From assembly GCF_000203795.2 (NCBI RefSeq), contig NW_006281106.1, forward strand, positions 33,360-49,245: a stretch of 15,886 nucleotides of DNA. The letters are read 5' to 3'. Both the position numbers and the translations under genes were made by a program. Source of the DNA: Batrachochytrium dendrobatidis JAM81 (Eukaryota > Chytridiomycota > Chytridiomycetes > Rhizophydiales). Each line of letters starts with the position of its first letter. The first letter of the stretch is position 1. Below the pieces are notes generated by a model. It was not told the origin of the DNA. It saw only the letters and a program-made list of their open reading frames with translations, and did no database searches. Positions 9,452 through 15,886 of the stretch are shown here, piece after piece.

Positions 9452-10619
9452 ATGGACTACAACACAGATGAATACGTATTCTCCAACAAGAACAGGAATG
9501 AAATTGTTTAATGATAAACGATCCCGAGTCGGTTTTGAAACACTTTCAGCTGAATTGTAAAAACTTAATTTCTTATTTTAGGTTATGGATAAGCTTTACG
9601 AATTGTATTACAGTCCCAAGACTGGCCTCATTTCAGCGCAGAGATTATACCTGAAACTGAACAAACAGCTTCCAATCTCACAAATCATAAAATTCCTTGA
9701 CCAGCAGGAAGTTCACCAACTTCATCAAGAATCACGAAGAAGGCCAGCATTCAGCCCCATAACTGTTTATTCAGTCAATGACCAATGGCAGGTGGATTTG
9801 ATTGACTTGTCTAAATATGCAAGATGGAATGCTGGATACAAGTATCTCCTGTGCGCAATAGATGTATTTAGTAGGAAATCATTTGTGGTGGCGATGAAAA
9901 AGAAATCAGATACTACAGATGCAATGAAGTTAATATTTGACGTGCAAAAGCATATTCTGATTCAAAGCGATAATGGCACAGAGTTTTTAAACAACAACTT
10001 CCAAAGCTTACTGCAAGCAAAAGGTGTTTGTCACATCACTGTGAATGTGGGTGATCACAATAGACAAGGATTGATTGAACGATTCAACAGAACATTGGAG
10101 AATATTATTGCTCGGTACCAAGAATCAAGAAAATCAAATAGATACATTGATGTCTTGGAAGACATTGTATTCAACTACAACAACACTTATCACCGTGGTG
10201 TAAATGATATTCCTGAATCAATGTATCTAAAGAATCCATTAAATGGTTCAATGAAAGTTAAAATTACCAAGCATTCAATTAGAGTTGGAGATCGTGTTCG
10301 GATACTGAAAAGTAAGCAAACATTCAGAAAAGGATATGTGTCAAAGTACAGCAACGGCATCTATACTGTTGTCAGTGGGAACGGATACTCTTTCTCAATT
10401 TCAGATGATAACGGCAATGTTCTTGGAAAGTCTTACAAATACTATGAACTCGAGAGAGTTGAAGGAACGGAGACCTTTTTGATTGAACCGAGACACAGAG
10501 AGCCGACAATGACAAACAAGGAGCGTCGTAACAAGAGAGAATTACAAGAACTGGCAAGAGTTCAAGGTCCAGCCAATAAAAAGAGAAGGACATTTGGAGC
10601 AACTTATTTTCTAGAGTAA
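9452..10619 (+). CDS. Maverick/Polinton-type D,D35E integrase
   Basis: The main exon encodes 344 residues from the ATG at 9585. An upstream mini-exon (ATG 9452 to 9475) may join across a 106-nt intron (donor GTATTC, acceptor TTTTAG at 9581), adding nine residues in frame; the choice of start is open. The retroviral-type core has D71 (NDQWQVDLIDLS), D129 (QSDNGTEF) and E165 (GLIERFNRTLE), with exactly 35 residues between the last two, and all three are intact. The N-terminal LYYSPKTGLISAQRLYLKL and the C-terminal barrel VGDRVRILKSKQTFRKGYVSKYSNGIYTV are, from memory, typical of Polinton/Maverick integrases rather than of Ty3 or Ty1 polyproteins. No reverse transcriptase, RNase H or gag is attached. 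The C-terminus is basic (TNKERRNKREL, NKKRRTF). An uninterrupted frame suggests recent arrival or selection. Most likely it is a remnant or minimal form of a polinton-like element. Confidence 0.88.
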
Positions 10620-10620
10620 C

Positions 10621-10626
10621 AATAAA
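10621..10626 (+). terminator. AATAAA between integrase stop and next ATG
   Basis: The integrase stop TAA (10617-10619) is followed after one base by AATAAA, whose last A is the first base of the next ATG (10626). If used, the signal would end the integrase transcript just inside the following ORF. Confidence 0.4.
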
Positions 10627-10850
10627 TGACACCCATCAGCTCAATTGGAAATTACAATGATTACTTACAATCCATCAAGAATTGGGATGCTTATTCATCT
10701 CAAGAACAAGACCAATTAAGGAAATGGTATCGTGAATATTATTCTCATAACAAGGAAGTTGAACGAAAACGTTACAAAGACTACTATGCCTCAAATGCAG
10801 AAGCCGAAAAGGAAATATTGAAAAAGTATAAAAAGTCTATCAAGAACTGA
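10626..10850 (+). CDS. Small Lys/Tyr-rich protein with YYxxN repeats
   Basis: A 74-residue frame starts six bases after the integrase stop. It is rich in Lys, Glu, Tyr and Asn and should be helical. The second half contains two copies of a roughly 16-residue unit, YREYYSHNKEVERKR and YKDYYASNAEAEKEI. Such YYxxN-KE repeats are common, as I recall, in proteins of large DNA viruses, virophage-like elements and their relatives, often beside nuclease or zinc-finger domains; none is attached here. The tight spacing suggests it belongs to the same element as the integrase. Its stop lies 14 nt before the end of the convergent minus-strand gene. I do not know its function. No signal peptide or membrane segment is present. 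Confidence 0.55.
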   Translation: MTPISSIGNYNDYLQSIKNWDAYSSQEQDQLRKWYREYYSHNKEVERKRYKDYYASNAEAEKEILKKYKKSIKN

Positions 10851-10858
10851 ATATTTCA

Positions 10859-10864
10859 TTTATT
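10859..10864 (-). terminator. AATAAA directly after the stop
   Basis: On the minus strand the stop TGA (10865-10867) is followed at once by AATAAA. It supports 10865 as the true end of the gene rather than the internal TGA at 11078. Confidence 0.45.
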
Positions 10865-11862
10865 TCAAATGTTTAGATTGCTGAGACTTGTTGAAATAAC
10901 CATTTCGCTTCCAGTTGCTGCACCTTCGCCCACAGGTTTCTCCTCAAACGAATGGAAGCTAGATGGAGATTCGCTTGGTTCAGATTTACTTTCTCGATAA
11001 GGTGGTAAGGTTCCCTTCCAGAATGAAGACGACGAATAATCGGATGTTGGTAACGCATTTGCTTCCTCGCTATCCAGTCATCTCCTCCAGCGAGTGCATT
11101 CATTGCAAATTGTAGTCCAAGGCAAGCCAGAGTACACAAACACTGGGCAGTCAATCAGAAACCAATAATACGCAATGTACAAATGGCACATTGTGTGATT
11201 CCATTTGAACATTTGCCGAGTGTAATCAACAAACTCCTGATTTGGAAAGCAGCCTTTGAGAGCAAGCAGGTCTTGGCCAATGAATTGTCTGATTTGCAAA
11301 TATCTCGGCATCGGTCCATTACACGATTCTTGTTTAGTAGTTTTGACGTGTATATGTTTATTCGTCAGGTCAAGATCTTGATTCTGGCAGTGACATACAT
11401 ATAAGGACTGACTGCGTAAGGGACAGGGCTAACAGGTATTTCTGAATTGATCGCAGACAGTGTAGACTCTCCAATAGAAAGCAACAAATTGATTGTATCT
11501 GCGTGGGGATGTGGTTCATACGCACCATTTCTGTGAATATGAGAGTCCAGTTCGGGACGACGTGTGCGACTGATTGCCCTAGCGAATGCATTAAGTAAAT
11601 TCTTGTTGATCAAATTGAGCTCTTCTTGTAAATCAGCATCATTAAAAGCAGCAACTCTTCTGATCCAGGATGTAATCTGCTGACATTTGTAGTAAACAAT
11701 GGAAACTACAATTGTAAACTCGGAATTACAATTGTAATAATGTAAGAGCCTCAAAATTACAGTTGTAATATTTCCAATCATTATAAGACCAAGACTTTTG
11801 CCATTCGACCAGGTCTTGATCAATTCACAATATTCAGTGTCAATCTCAATGAAAAATAGCAT
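10865..11862 (-). CDS. Unrecognised protein; intron and in-frame TGA
   Basis: Minus-strand coding evidence comes in parts. An open frame runs from ATG 11862 (start uncertain; an acceptor at 11680-11682 could begin the exon at 11679) to 11399, including QQITSWIRRVAAFNDADLQE and SPVPYAVSPY. A convincing 110-nt intron follows (11398-11289; donor GTATGT, branch-like TACTAAAC, acceptor ATCAG). The next exon gives FIGQDLLALKGCFPNQEFVD and MFKWNHTMCHLYIAYYWFLI. This frame meets TGA at 11078-11080 but stays open for 71 further codons to a TGA at 10865-10867, ending in a Ser/Pro/Glu-rich tail. The internal TGA is either a nonsense mutation or lies in a second, 66-nt intron (GTACTC...GGATAG). AATAAA follows the last stop directly. 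The helical middle faintly recalls a cyclin box; I give that little weight. It is convergent with the 74-residue ORF. Confidence 0.45.
11705..11769. repeat. Three ATTACAATTGTAAT-type palindromes
   Basis: ACTACAATTGTAAA (11705-11718, 10-bp palindromic core), ATTACAATTGTAAT (11725-11738, perfect 14-bp palindrome) and ATTACAGTTGTAAT (11756-11769, one base pair off) stand in line at 20- and 31-nt steps. They lie near the likely 5' end of the minus-strand gene ending at 10865 and may be its regulatory sites or lie in an intron. Confidence 0.5.
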
Positions 11863-12044
11863 ACCAGATTGTTTGCATAGATTATCGGATAAGAATATTG
11901 ACCGAAAAGGCAATACTACTCTACAAAGTCAGTTGGGAGATGAGTGGCATTTGGTGAGTAAATTGAATTATGTATTGGATGGGCTGGATATGAATAAAAA
12001 CGATTAAGCAATGTTATCAAGTAAATTCAATTTACATCAAGGAT

Positions 12045-12050
12045 TTTATT
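12045..12050 (-). terminator. AATAAA overlapping the stop codon
   Basis: On the minus strand the gene ends CAATAAAATCC, so the TAA stop (12046-12048) is part of AATAAA. No other signal is close. Confidence 0.45.
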
Positions 12051-13035
12051 GATTGCCTTTAATAACTAATAGAACTGCTGTTCTTAAACCCAATTGAGAG
12101 ATTCCAATTTCTTTGAGCTTCTCATCAGTCAATGCCAGATCTCCAGTGGCCATCAATTGGGTGAATTTGACTTTCTGTTTTCCAAGACAGTCCTTGATAA
12201 GCTGAATTTCATCATCATCCAGTTCTTGTTGAATCTTCAACTTGTCAAAGAACTCCTCGATTGTTGTGAACTTGGTGGTCTGCTTCTTGGGAAACTCTTC
12301 AAAACCTGCCAGGACATAATACAAATATCCTTGGCGCAGGTCTTTCACATCAGTCACAACGACTGGAGTTCCTTCGTGCAAGCGGTAGAGTTTCTTGACT
12401 TTCAGAGCCAATGGGAATTTCTTCTGCACTGCTTCAATCAATGCGGAGAGAGAAGAAATGGTAGAAACCTCCAAGTCGTATTCTTCGTCTCCACGTTTGA
12501 CAATGATGTGCTTTTCCGGGACAGCGGGAATCCATCCTTTTGCAATGCCAAAACCAGTAGTTGCATTTGCCATACTAGCGAATGTTTCCTTGACAACTTT
12601 CTTCAAAGCTTCAGTAGCAGCAGACCCACCAAAAGAGATTTCGTCAAGTTCCTTTTCCAGAAACTCTCCCGAGGACGGATCCCTTTCCAAAGTTGGTAAA
12701 GCTTCTTCAATAGTGATCGAGTTGTATCGACTTTCTTCAGAAACAGCGCTCGCTTCGCCCCAAACAATAGCAGCATCATATTTGATTTGTAGCAGTCCTC
12801 TGAGGTATTCAAGAGAAGAGGGAAACTGCTTTGGATGTCCCTGAACTATTGCCTGAGTGATTCCGGTGTCTGTTCTTTGGATTTTGGCAAACAACCTTGC
12901 TCCAGAAAAGTATTCGACAAGCAGAGTCTTGAGCCCTGGTAAGTCTGAATTGATTGTTGCTTCCACAGACACCCTTGGAGTATTCAGTGAGAGAAAGGAG
13001 TGAGCTGTTGAAATCGGTGTATTATGGCCAGACAT
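12046..13035 (-). CDS. Doublecortin-like + SAM-like domain protein
   Basis: Single-exon frame of 329 residues from the ATG at 13035 (context GACAAAAAATGTC); the frame extends upstream only through a GTG codon. Residues 1-170 are unassigned, mixed sequence. Residues 176-250 (HIIVKRGDEEYDLEV ... VKKLYRLHEGTPVVVTDVKD ... YYVLAGFEEFPK) follow the ubiquitin-fold pattern of doublecortin (DCX) domains: basic GD turn, KKLYR strand, G-T-P-V-V, and a closing YxLAGxExF. Residues 256-327 look like a SAM domain, ending LTDEKLKEIGISQLGLRTAV. No signal peptide or membrane segment is seen, so it is probably cytosolic. DCX domains in other proteins bind microtubules and SAM domains self-associate; a scaffold role is inference only. 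The stop TAA overlaps AATAAA (12045-12050 on the minus strand). The promoter (13101-13129) abuts a truncated ABCA exon. Confidence 0.75.
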   Translation of the reverse strand: MSGHNTPISTAHSFLSLNTPRVSVEATINSDLPGLKTLLVEYFSGARLFAKIQRTDTGITQAIVQGHPKQFPSSLEYLRGLLQIKYDAAIVWGEASAVSEESRYNSITIEEALPTLERDPSSGEFLEKELDEISFGGSAATEALKKVVKETFASMANATTGFGIAKGWIPAVPEKHIIVKRGDEEYDLEVSTISSLSALIEAVQKKFPLALKVKKLYRLHEGTPVVVTDVKDLRQGYLYYVLAGFEEFPKKQTTKFTTIEEFFDKLKIQQELDDDEIQLIKDCLGKQKVKFTQLMATGDLALTDEKLKEIGISQLGLRTAVLLVIKGNQ

Positions 13036-13100
13036 TTTTTGTCTGGAAGGAAAGCAATGTGGTGTCACTATAAATTTAGACTTGTGAATGAATAAAAACT

Positions 13101-13129
13101 GGTATCATTCGGTGCCCTATATATACTAC
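13101..13129 (-). promoter_or_regulatory. TATA-containing 29-bp motif, copy A
   Basis: Reading on the minus strand, GTAGTATATATAGGG is followed by CACCGAATGATACC. It includes a TATATATA box 80-95 nt upstream of the ATG at 13035, so it is the likely core promoter of the DCX-SAM gene. A copy matching 26 of 29 bases lies in inverted orientation at 15040-15068. Confidence 0.6.
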
Positions 13130-13133
13130 TTAC

Positions 13134-14290
13134 GCGGCAGGAAAAAATTGCTGCACAATTTTGAGAATTGTTGAATCTGCCCGAGTGGATAGTTGATTGG
13201 ACATTGTAGCTTTGTCAGACTTGACAAAATCAATACTATATCCCGTACCGAATTGCGATTTAAGAAAAATCAATGTGCCAAGTGTTTTGAGATGGCCATT
13301 CGACATGATAGCAATACGGTCACCAAGAACATCGGCCTCCTCCATAGAATGTGTAGTCAAAATCAAAACACGATTCTTTTTGCAGCTTCGAATCAAGGAC
13401 CAGATACGTTGTTGAGCAGCAACATCCATGCCAGTAGTTGGCTCATCCAACAACACGATACGAGGAGATCCAAGTAGCGCAATAGCTACACTTAGCTTGC
13501 GTCTCATACCGCCAGAGAGAGTACTGATGTAGGCATCTAGTTTAGCATACAGTTCAACATCGCGTGCTATGGCCTCGACATATTGCATTTTTAAATTTGC
13601 AGCATCTTTTTGACCACTAGATATAAAATCTCCAACTCGGCCATCAATCGTCACACCCTTAATACCACAATACAGTTCTAAATGCTCACGAACAGTGAGA
13701 GATTCAAAGATTACATCAAACTGTGGACATACACCAAGTTCTTGTCTAAACATTGATAATGCAAAAGGATCCGTTATATCCATCACTTTGTCGCCCGACT
13801 TGGATTTGACGTAAATGTGGCCTGATTTTGGCAACACAACACCACTTATCATGGATATTAATGTAGTTTTTCCCGCACCGTTGTGGCCCAGTAGTGCAAG
13901 AATCTGACTACTGTGTAAATTCAAATTAAAGTCTTGCACAGCACGCTTAATTTTGGTTTCCGTTGCTGCACCACAAAAAAATCTGCCAAAGATCCCCTTG
14001 CTAGAATCAGAAGATGCATCCTTTGGTTTTTCTTTGACTTTAAATTCCTTCAGTATATTGTTAATGGATAGCACATTGCGGTCGGAATCTGAAATATGAT
14101 CTTCGTTAAAGTTTTCAATAAAGCCATCCTCTTGTAATGCGTGTCTGGGTACTTGGAGTGAGGGAATACTTTTATAAGTAGAGAACCAAAAACTGGAGAT
14201 AAAGGGGAAACTCCATGGTTGTGAAGTGGCAATATTCTCTCCAGGAAAAATCTTGTTTAAATACCATGCAAGACTCAAACAACACACATC
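13134..14290 (-). pseudogene. ABCA-type transporter fragment: NBD1 half
   Basis: From about 14290 the minus strand encodes the end of the first membrane region (LAWYLNKIFPGE ... QPWSFPFISSFWF), a linker, and a complete first nucleotide-binding domain. This has Walker A GHNGAGKTT, VCPQFD (Q-loop), signature LSGGMRRKLSVA, Walker B RIVLLDEP with D-loop TTGMD, and H-loop LTTHSMEEADVLGDRIAI. After FFPAA the frame reaches TAA, but GTAAGT at 13133-13128 is a perfect splice donor, so this was an internal exon. No continuation (second membrane region, NBD2) lies downstream; the promoter of the DCX-SAM gene begins at once. Full ABCA half-repeats need about 1,600 residues or more, so a working transporter cannot come from this piece alone. 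The 5' side abuts an oppositely oriented ABCA piece, indicating rearrangement. Confidence 0.8.
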
Positions 14291-14786
14291 TGTAATCCTT
14301 ACCACCCATTCCATGGAAGAAGCGGAAGCACTTGGCGATCGTATTGGCATTGTTGTCAATGGCCGTATGCAATGTATTGGTACTCCGCAGAGGCTCAAAT
14401 CTGTTTACGGATACGGATACAAGGTTTTGATAAGAACAAGTGAATCCGTGGATGTGGTGAATGATTGGTTTTTGCAAAATATTGGCAAACCTGGCACATG
14501 GCAAGTAGCTCGACAAGTGGGTGGAACGACTGTATTGCAAATGACAAAGCTTGGCGTTGAAGCTTTACAAACACAGCTATTGGCCGCGTCGACTGACAAG
14601 GAGAAGATGATTATAGGACTAGAGTTACTAGAGCATATTTTCCGTGTTTTGGAATTGCCGGAAACCTGTGGTGATAGTGGTCAACTAGCCCGACGACTTG
14701 GTATTGTAAGTCATGAAGTACAGGAGACGAGTATGACCGAGGTATTTGTTGCATTTGCATCACTTCAAAAGGGACTTGAGCTTTAA
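14270..14786 (+). pseudogene. ABCA-type transporter fragment: end of NBD2
   Basis: The plus strand from about 14270-14286 encodes the H-loop part of a second ABCA nucleotide-binding domain (TSVILTTHSMEEAEALGDRI, VVNGRMQCIGTPQRLKSVYG) and the C-terminal regulatory region, ending LARRLGIVSHEVQETSMTEVFVAFASLQ before the stop at 14784-14786. Walker A, the signature and Walker B of this domain are absent. It is not a copy of the minus-strand NBD1 (compare AIMSNGHLKTLGTLIFLKSQ) but the other half of an ABCA protein. No promoter or start fits at its 5' end, which runs straight into the NBD1 piece on the other strand. AATAAA at 14821-14826 would have been its poly(A) signal. Confidence 0.8.
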
Positions 14787-15039
14787 CAGCACCATGAACA
14801 TTTTCACATTTTCACAACTTAATAAATTCTAATGCGTTGATGATACATTCATTTACATTTGCTTGATGAGCACTGATGTGTTTTGATTAACCGTTTAGGT
14901 TTTAAACAATGGCGTTGTGAGATGCAAAGCTTCATAATGTCAATGTTTAAAGCCTGCTGAGAATTACCTGAACATAATAAAAGGTGGTTTTGTATGGTAT
15001 GCAATTACAAACATTGGGGAAGAATTAAGAATGACAATG

Positions 15040-15068
15040 GTAGTATAGATGGGACACCGAATGATACC
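15040..15068 (+). repeat. 29-bp motif, copy B (inverted to copy A)
   Basis: GTAGTATAGATGGGA followed by CACCGAATGATACC matches copy A (13101-13129, minus strand) at 26 of 29 positions; the changes fall in the TATA part. Similarity stops sharply on both sides. It lies about 250 nt past the ABCA NBD2 fragment, in the mirror-image position to copy A past the NBD1 fragment. Confidence 0.65.
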
Positions 15069-15234
15069 GGGTATTTTAGTAGATAGCTCCTAGTAAAATC
15101 TATCGAGTGTTGTTAAAATGAATATTTGTCTGTGGCATTCACGTTGGTTAAAATCATTAGAGCAGGTGTATGAGCTAATATTAATGGTAGATAGTTGGTG
15201 CCATACTTATACTAAACACTTGTTTCATAAGATT

Positions 15235-15248
15235 CGAATGATACCAGT
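15235..15248 (+). repeat. Partial third copy of the motif
   Basis: CGAATGATACCAGT is identical over 14 bases to the 3' half of copy A and its next three bases. The upstream TATA half is missing. Confidence 0.45.
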
Positions 15249-15465
15249 GTCCAAATTTTCAAAAATGACAATTTATCCGAGATTAGTAATTCAGGCCAAA
15301 AAGGTGGGATAGAGCAATTTAGAGCTTATAAGTTTGAGTTATTAGGATGTTTCTGTGCCAAATTCATACCTGATGTTTTAAAATTCGTTAATATTCTAAA
15401 GTTGATTTAACATAAAAGGAAATTGTAATGGAGATATTATGAAATCGTATTTATTGAAATTTTGT

Positions 15466-15886
15466 TTACGGGACCGCAGAATCCATTGAATAATAATCAT
15501 TCCACTTCTTCATGGTTTCCTTCTCTTTCCATTCCAGACATTTCCGGAATATAGTAGGGTTAGTCACATGAACTGAAGTATTCATTATGAGTGGGTTATC
15601 TGTTTGTGTCGAGCCTTCAATCAAGCGATAAAATATCATATCAGCCGATTCTTGATTCAATGCTACTACCGCAAGTACGACTTTATATCTGTCTTCTACA
15701 ATAACCGAATCAGAAATGGAGACGATTTTCAAATAGAACAGCGGAATCTCGGTGCTTAAGTCGTCAAACCAACCGTGAAGGTCCCTTGACATTGCTAGCC
15801 TATTGTTTGGGTTTTTGTCGTATTTTTCATAAGAGGGGTAGTTTCTACAATGAGAGGCAGATATCAAGTGACAGCTTCTGCTCTCC
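15466..15886 (-). CDS. HNH-type nuclease domain protein (5' end cut off)
   Basis: The frame is open to the right edge of the window, so the N-terminus lies outside; the TTG at 15867 is not a start. The visible 140 residues begin ESRSCHLISASHC and contain NPNNRLAMSRDLHGWFDDL. The order Cys-His, then Asn-Asn-Arg-Leu, then Leu-His-Gly-Trp-Phe-Asp is the H-N-H pattern of a beta-beta-alpha metal nuclease. The rest (KIVSISDSVIVEDRYKVVLA ... NPTIFRKCLEWKEKET ... NDYYSMDSAVP) is compact and ends at TAA, with AATAAA 11 nt later. Similar domains occur, as I recall, at the C-terminus of chytrid and oomycete Crinkler-type effectors (CRN13 is described as HNH-like); whether this protein has a Crinkler header cannot be seen. 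Other options are a mobile-element nuclease or a domestic HNH protein. Confidence 0.65.
   Translation of the reverse strand, partial: ESRSCHLISASHCRNYPSYEKYDKNPNNRLAMSRDLHGWFDDLSTEIPLFYLKIVSISDSVIVEDRYKVVLAVVALNQESADMIFYRLIEGSTQTDNPLIMNTSVHVTNPTIFRKCLEWKEKETMKKWNDYYSMDSAVP

Larger units (their letters stand above)
14787..15465. other. AT-rich spacer with motif copies B and C
   Basis: Holds AATAAA (14821-14826) for the ABCA tail and AATAAA on the minus strand (15450-15455) for the HNH gene, 11 nt past its stop. It also holds two repeats of the CGAATGATACC word (15058-15068 and 15235-15248). A 64-codon plus-strand frame at 15118-15312, starting 50 nt after copy B, has no recognised motif and is not called. 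Confidence 0.5.

Noticed and set aside
11078..11080. TGA recoded as a sense codon
   Set aside because: No sign elsewhere in the window of a variant code: the DUF4246, secreted, integrase and ABCA frames read correctly with the standard code.
11849..12007. 52-residue plus-strand ORF (MKNSIPDCLHRLSDKNIDRK...)
   Set aside because: Composition is protein-like, but it is short, partly overlaps the minus-strand gene's possible 5' end, and matches nothing I know.
12094..12844. Plus-strand frames of 201 and 149 codons
   Set aside because: Antisense to the DCX-SAM gene, whose minus-strand frame has recognisable domains; the antisense frames do not.
9452..13035. A complete Polinton/Maverick element
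   Set aside because: Only the integrase is recognisable. No protein-primed polymerase, packaging ATPase, protease or capsid gene and no terminal inverted repeats were found in this span.
13130..14398. A single 422-residue minus-strand protein
   Set aside because: The first 38 or so residues are antisense of the NBD2 fragment, so the frame is a chimera across the breakpoint and not a real start.
15118..15312. 64-codon plus-strand ORF after motif copy B
   Set aside because: The spacing from the motif fits a promoter, but the product has no recognisable feature and the TATA part of copy B is decayed.

Overview
The window looks like nuclear DNA of a chytrid fungus, probably Batrachochytrium or a close relative. 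Four things suggest this: short introns (64-121 nt) with GTATGT/GTAAGT-type donors; a small secreted protein whose N-terminus (MKFSIAVLSSILAVCSV) I recall from the expanded Batrachochytrium secreted families; a fungal DUF4246 gene; and an ABCA-type transporter. The taxon is inferred from memory of these families, not from a search. No rRNA, tRNA or CRISPR array was seen.

Layout. 343-3675 (minus): a five-exon gene for a predicted 989-residue protein with an N-terminal ARM/HEAT-like helical region and a C-terminal DUF4246 domain. 3676-5298: mostly unassigned AT-rich sequence. 5299-6189 (plus): a secreted coiled-coil protein gene broken by two opposite one-base shifts, both in A-runs. 6190-7028: non-coding and full of small hairpins. 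7029-8677 (minus): a four-exon secreted aspartyl protease, with an unusual promoter containing a TATA box inside an inverted repeat and two near-palindromes upstream. 9452/9585-10619 (plus): a D,D35E integrase of the Maverick/Polinton type, directly followed by a 74-residue Lys/Tyr-rich ORF. 10865-11862 (minus): an unrecognised gene with one good intron and either an in-frame TGA or a second short intron. 12046-13035 (minus): a 329-residue protein with a doublecortin-like and a SAM-like domain. 13134-14786: two pieces of ABCA-type transporter coding sequence placed head to head. 15466-15886 (minus): an HNH-type nuclease domain that runs off the right edge.

The left half (1-8.8 kb) looks like ordinary chytrid genes. 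The right half (9.4-15.9 kb) looks rearranged: a lone Polinton-type integrase, very compact 3' ends with stop codons touching AATAAA, an ABCA gene broken and inverted, and a 29-bp TATA-containing motif present as inverted copies on either side of the ABCA pieces. No complete mobile element could be delimited: no polymerase, packaging ATPase or capsid gene was recognised and no terminal repeats were found around the integrase. The most interesting targets are the ABCA breakpoint with its flanking repeat, the integrase cluster, and the HNH and DCX-SAM genes that neighbour them.
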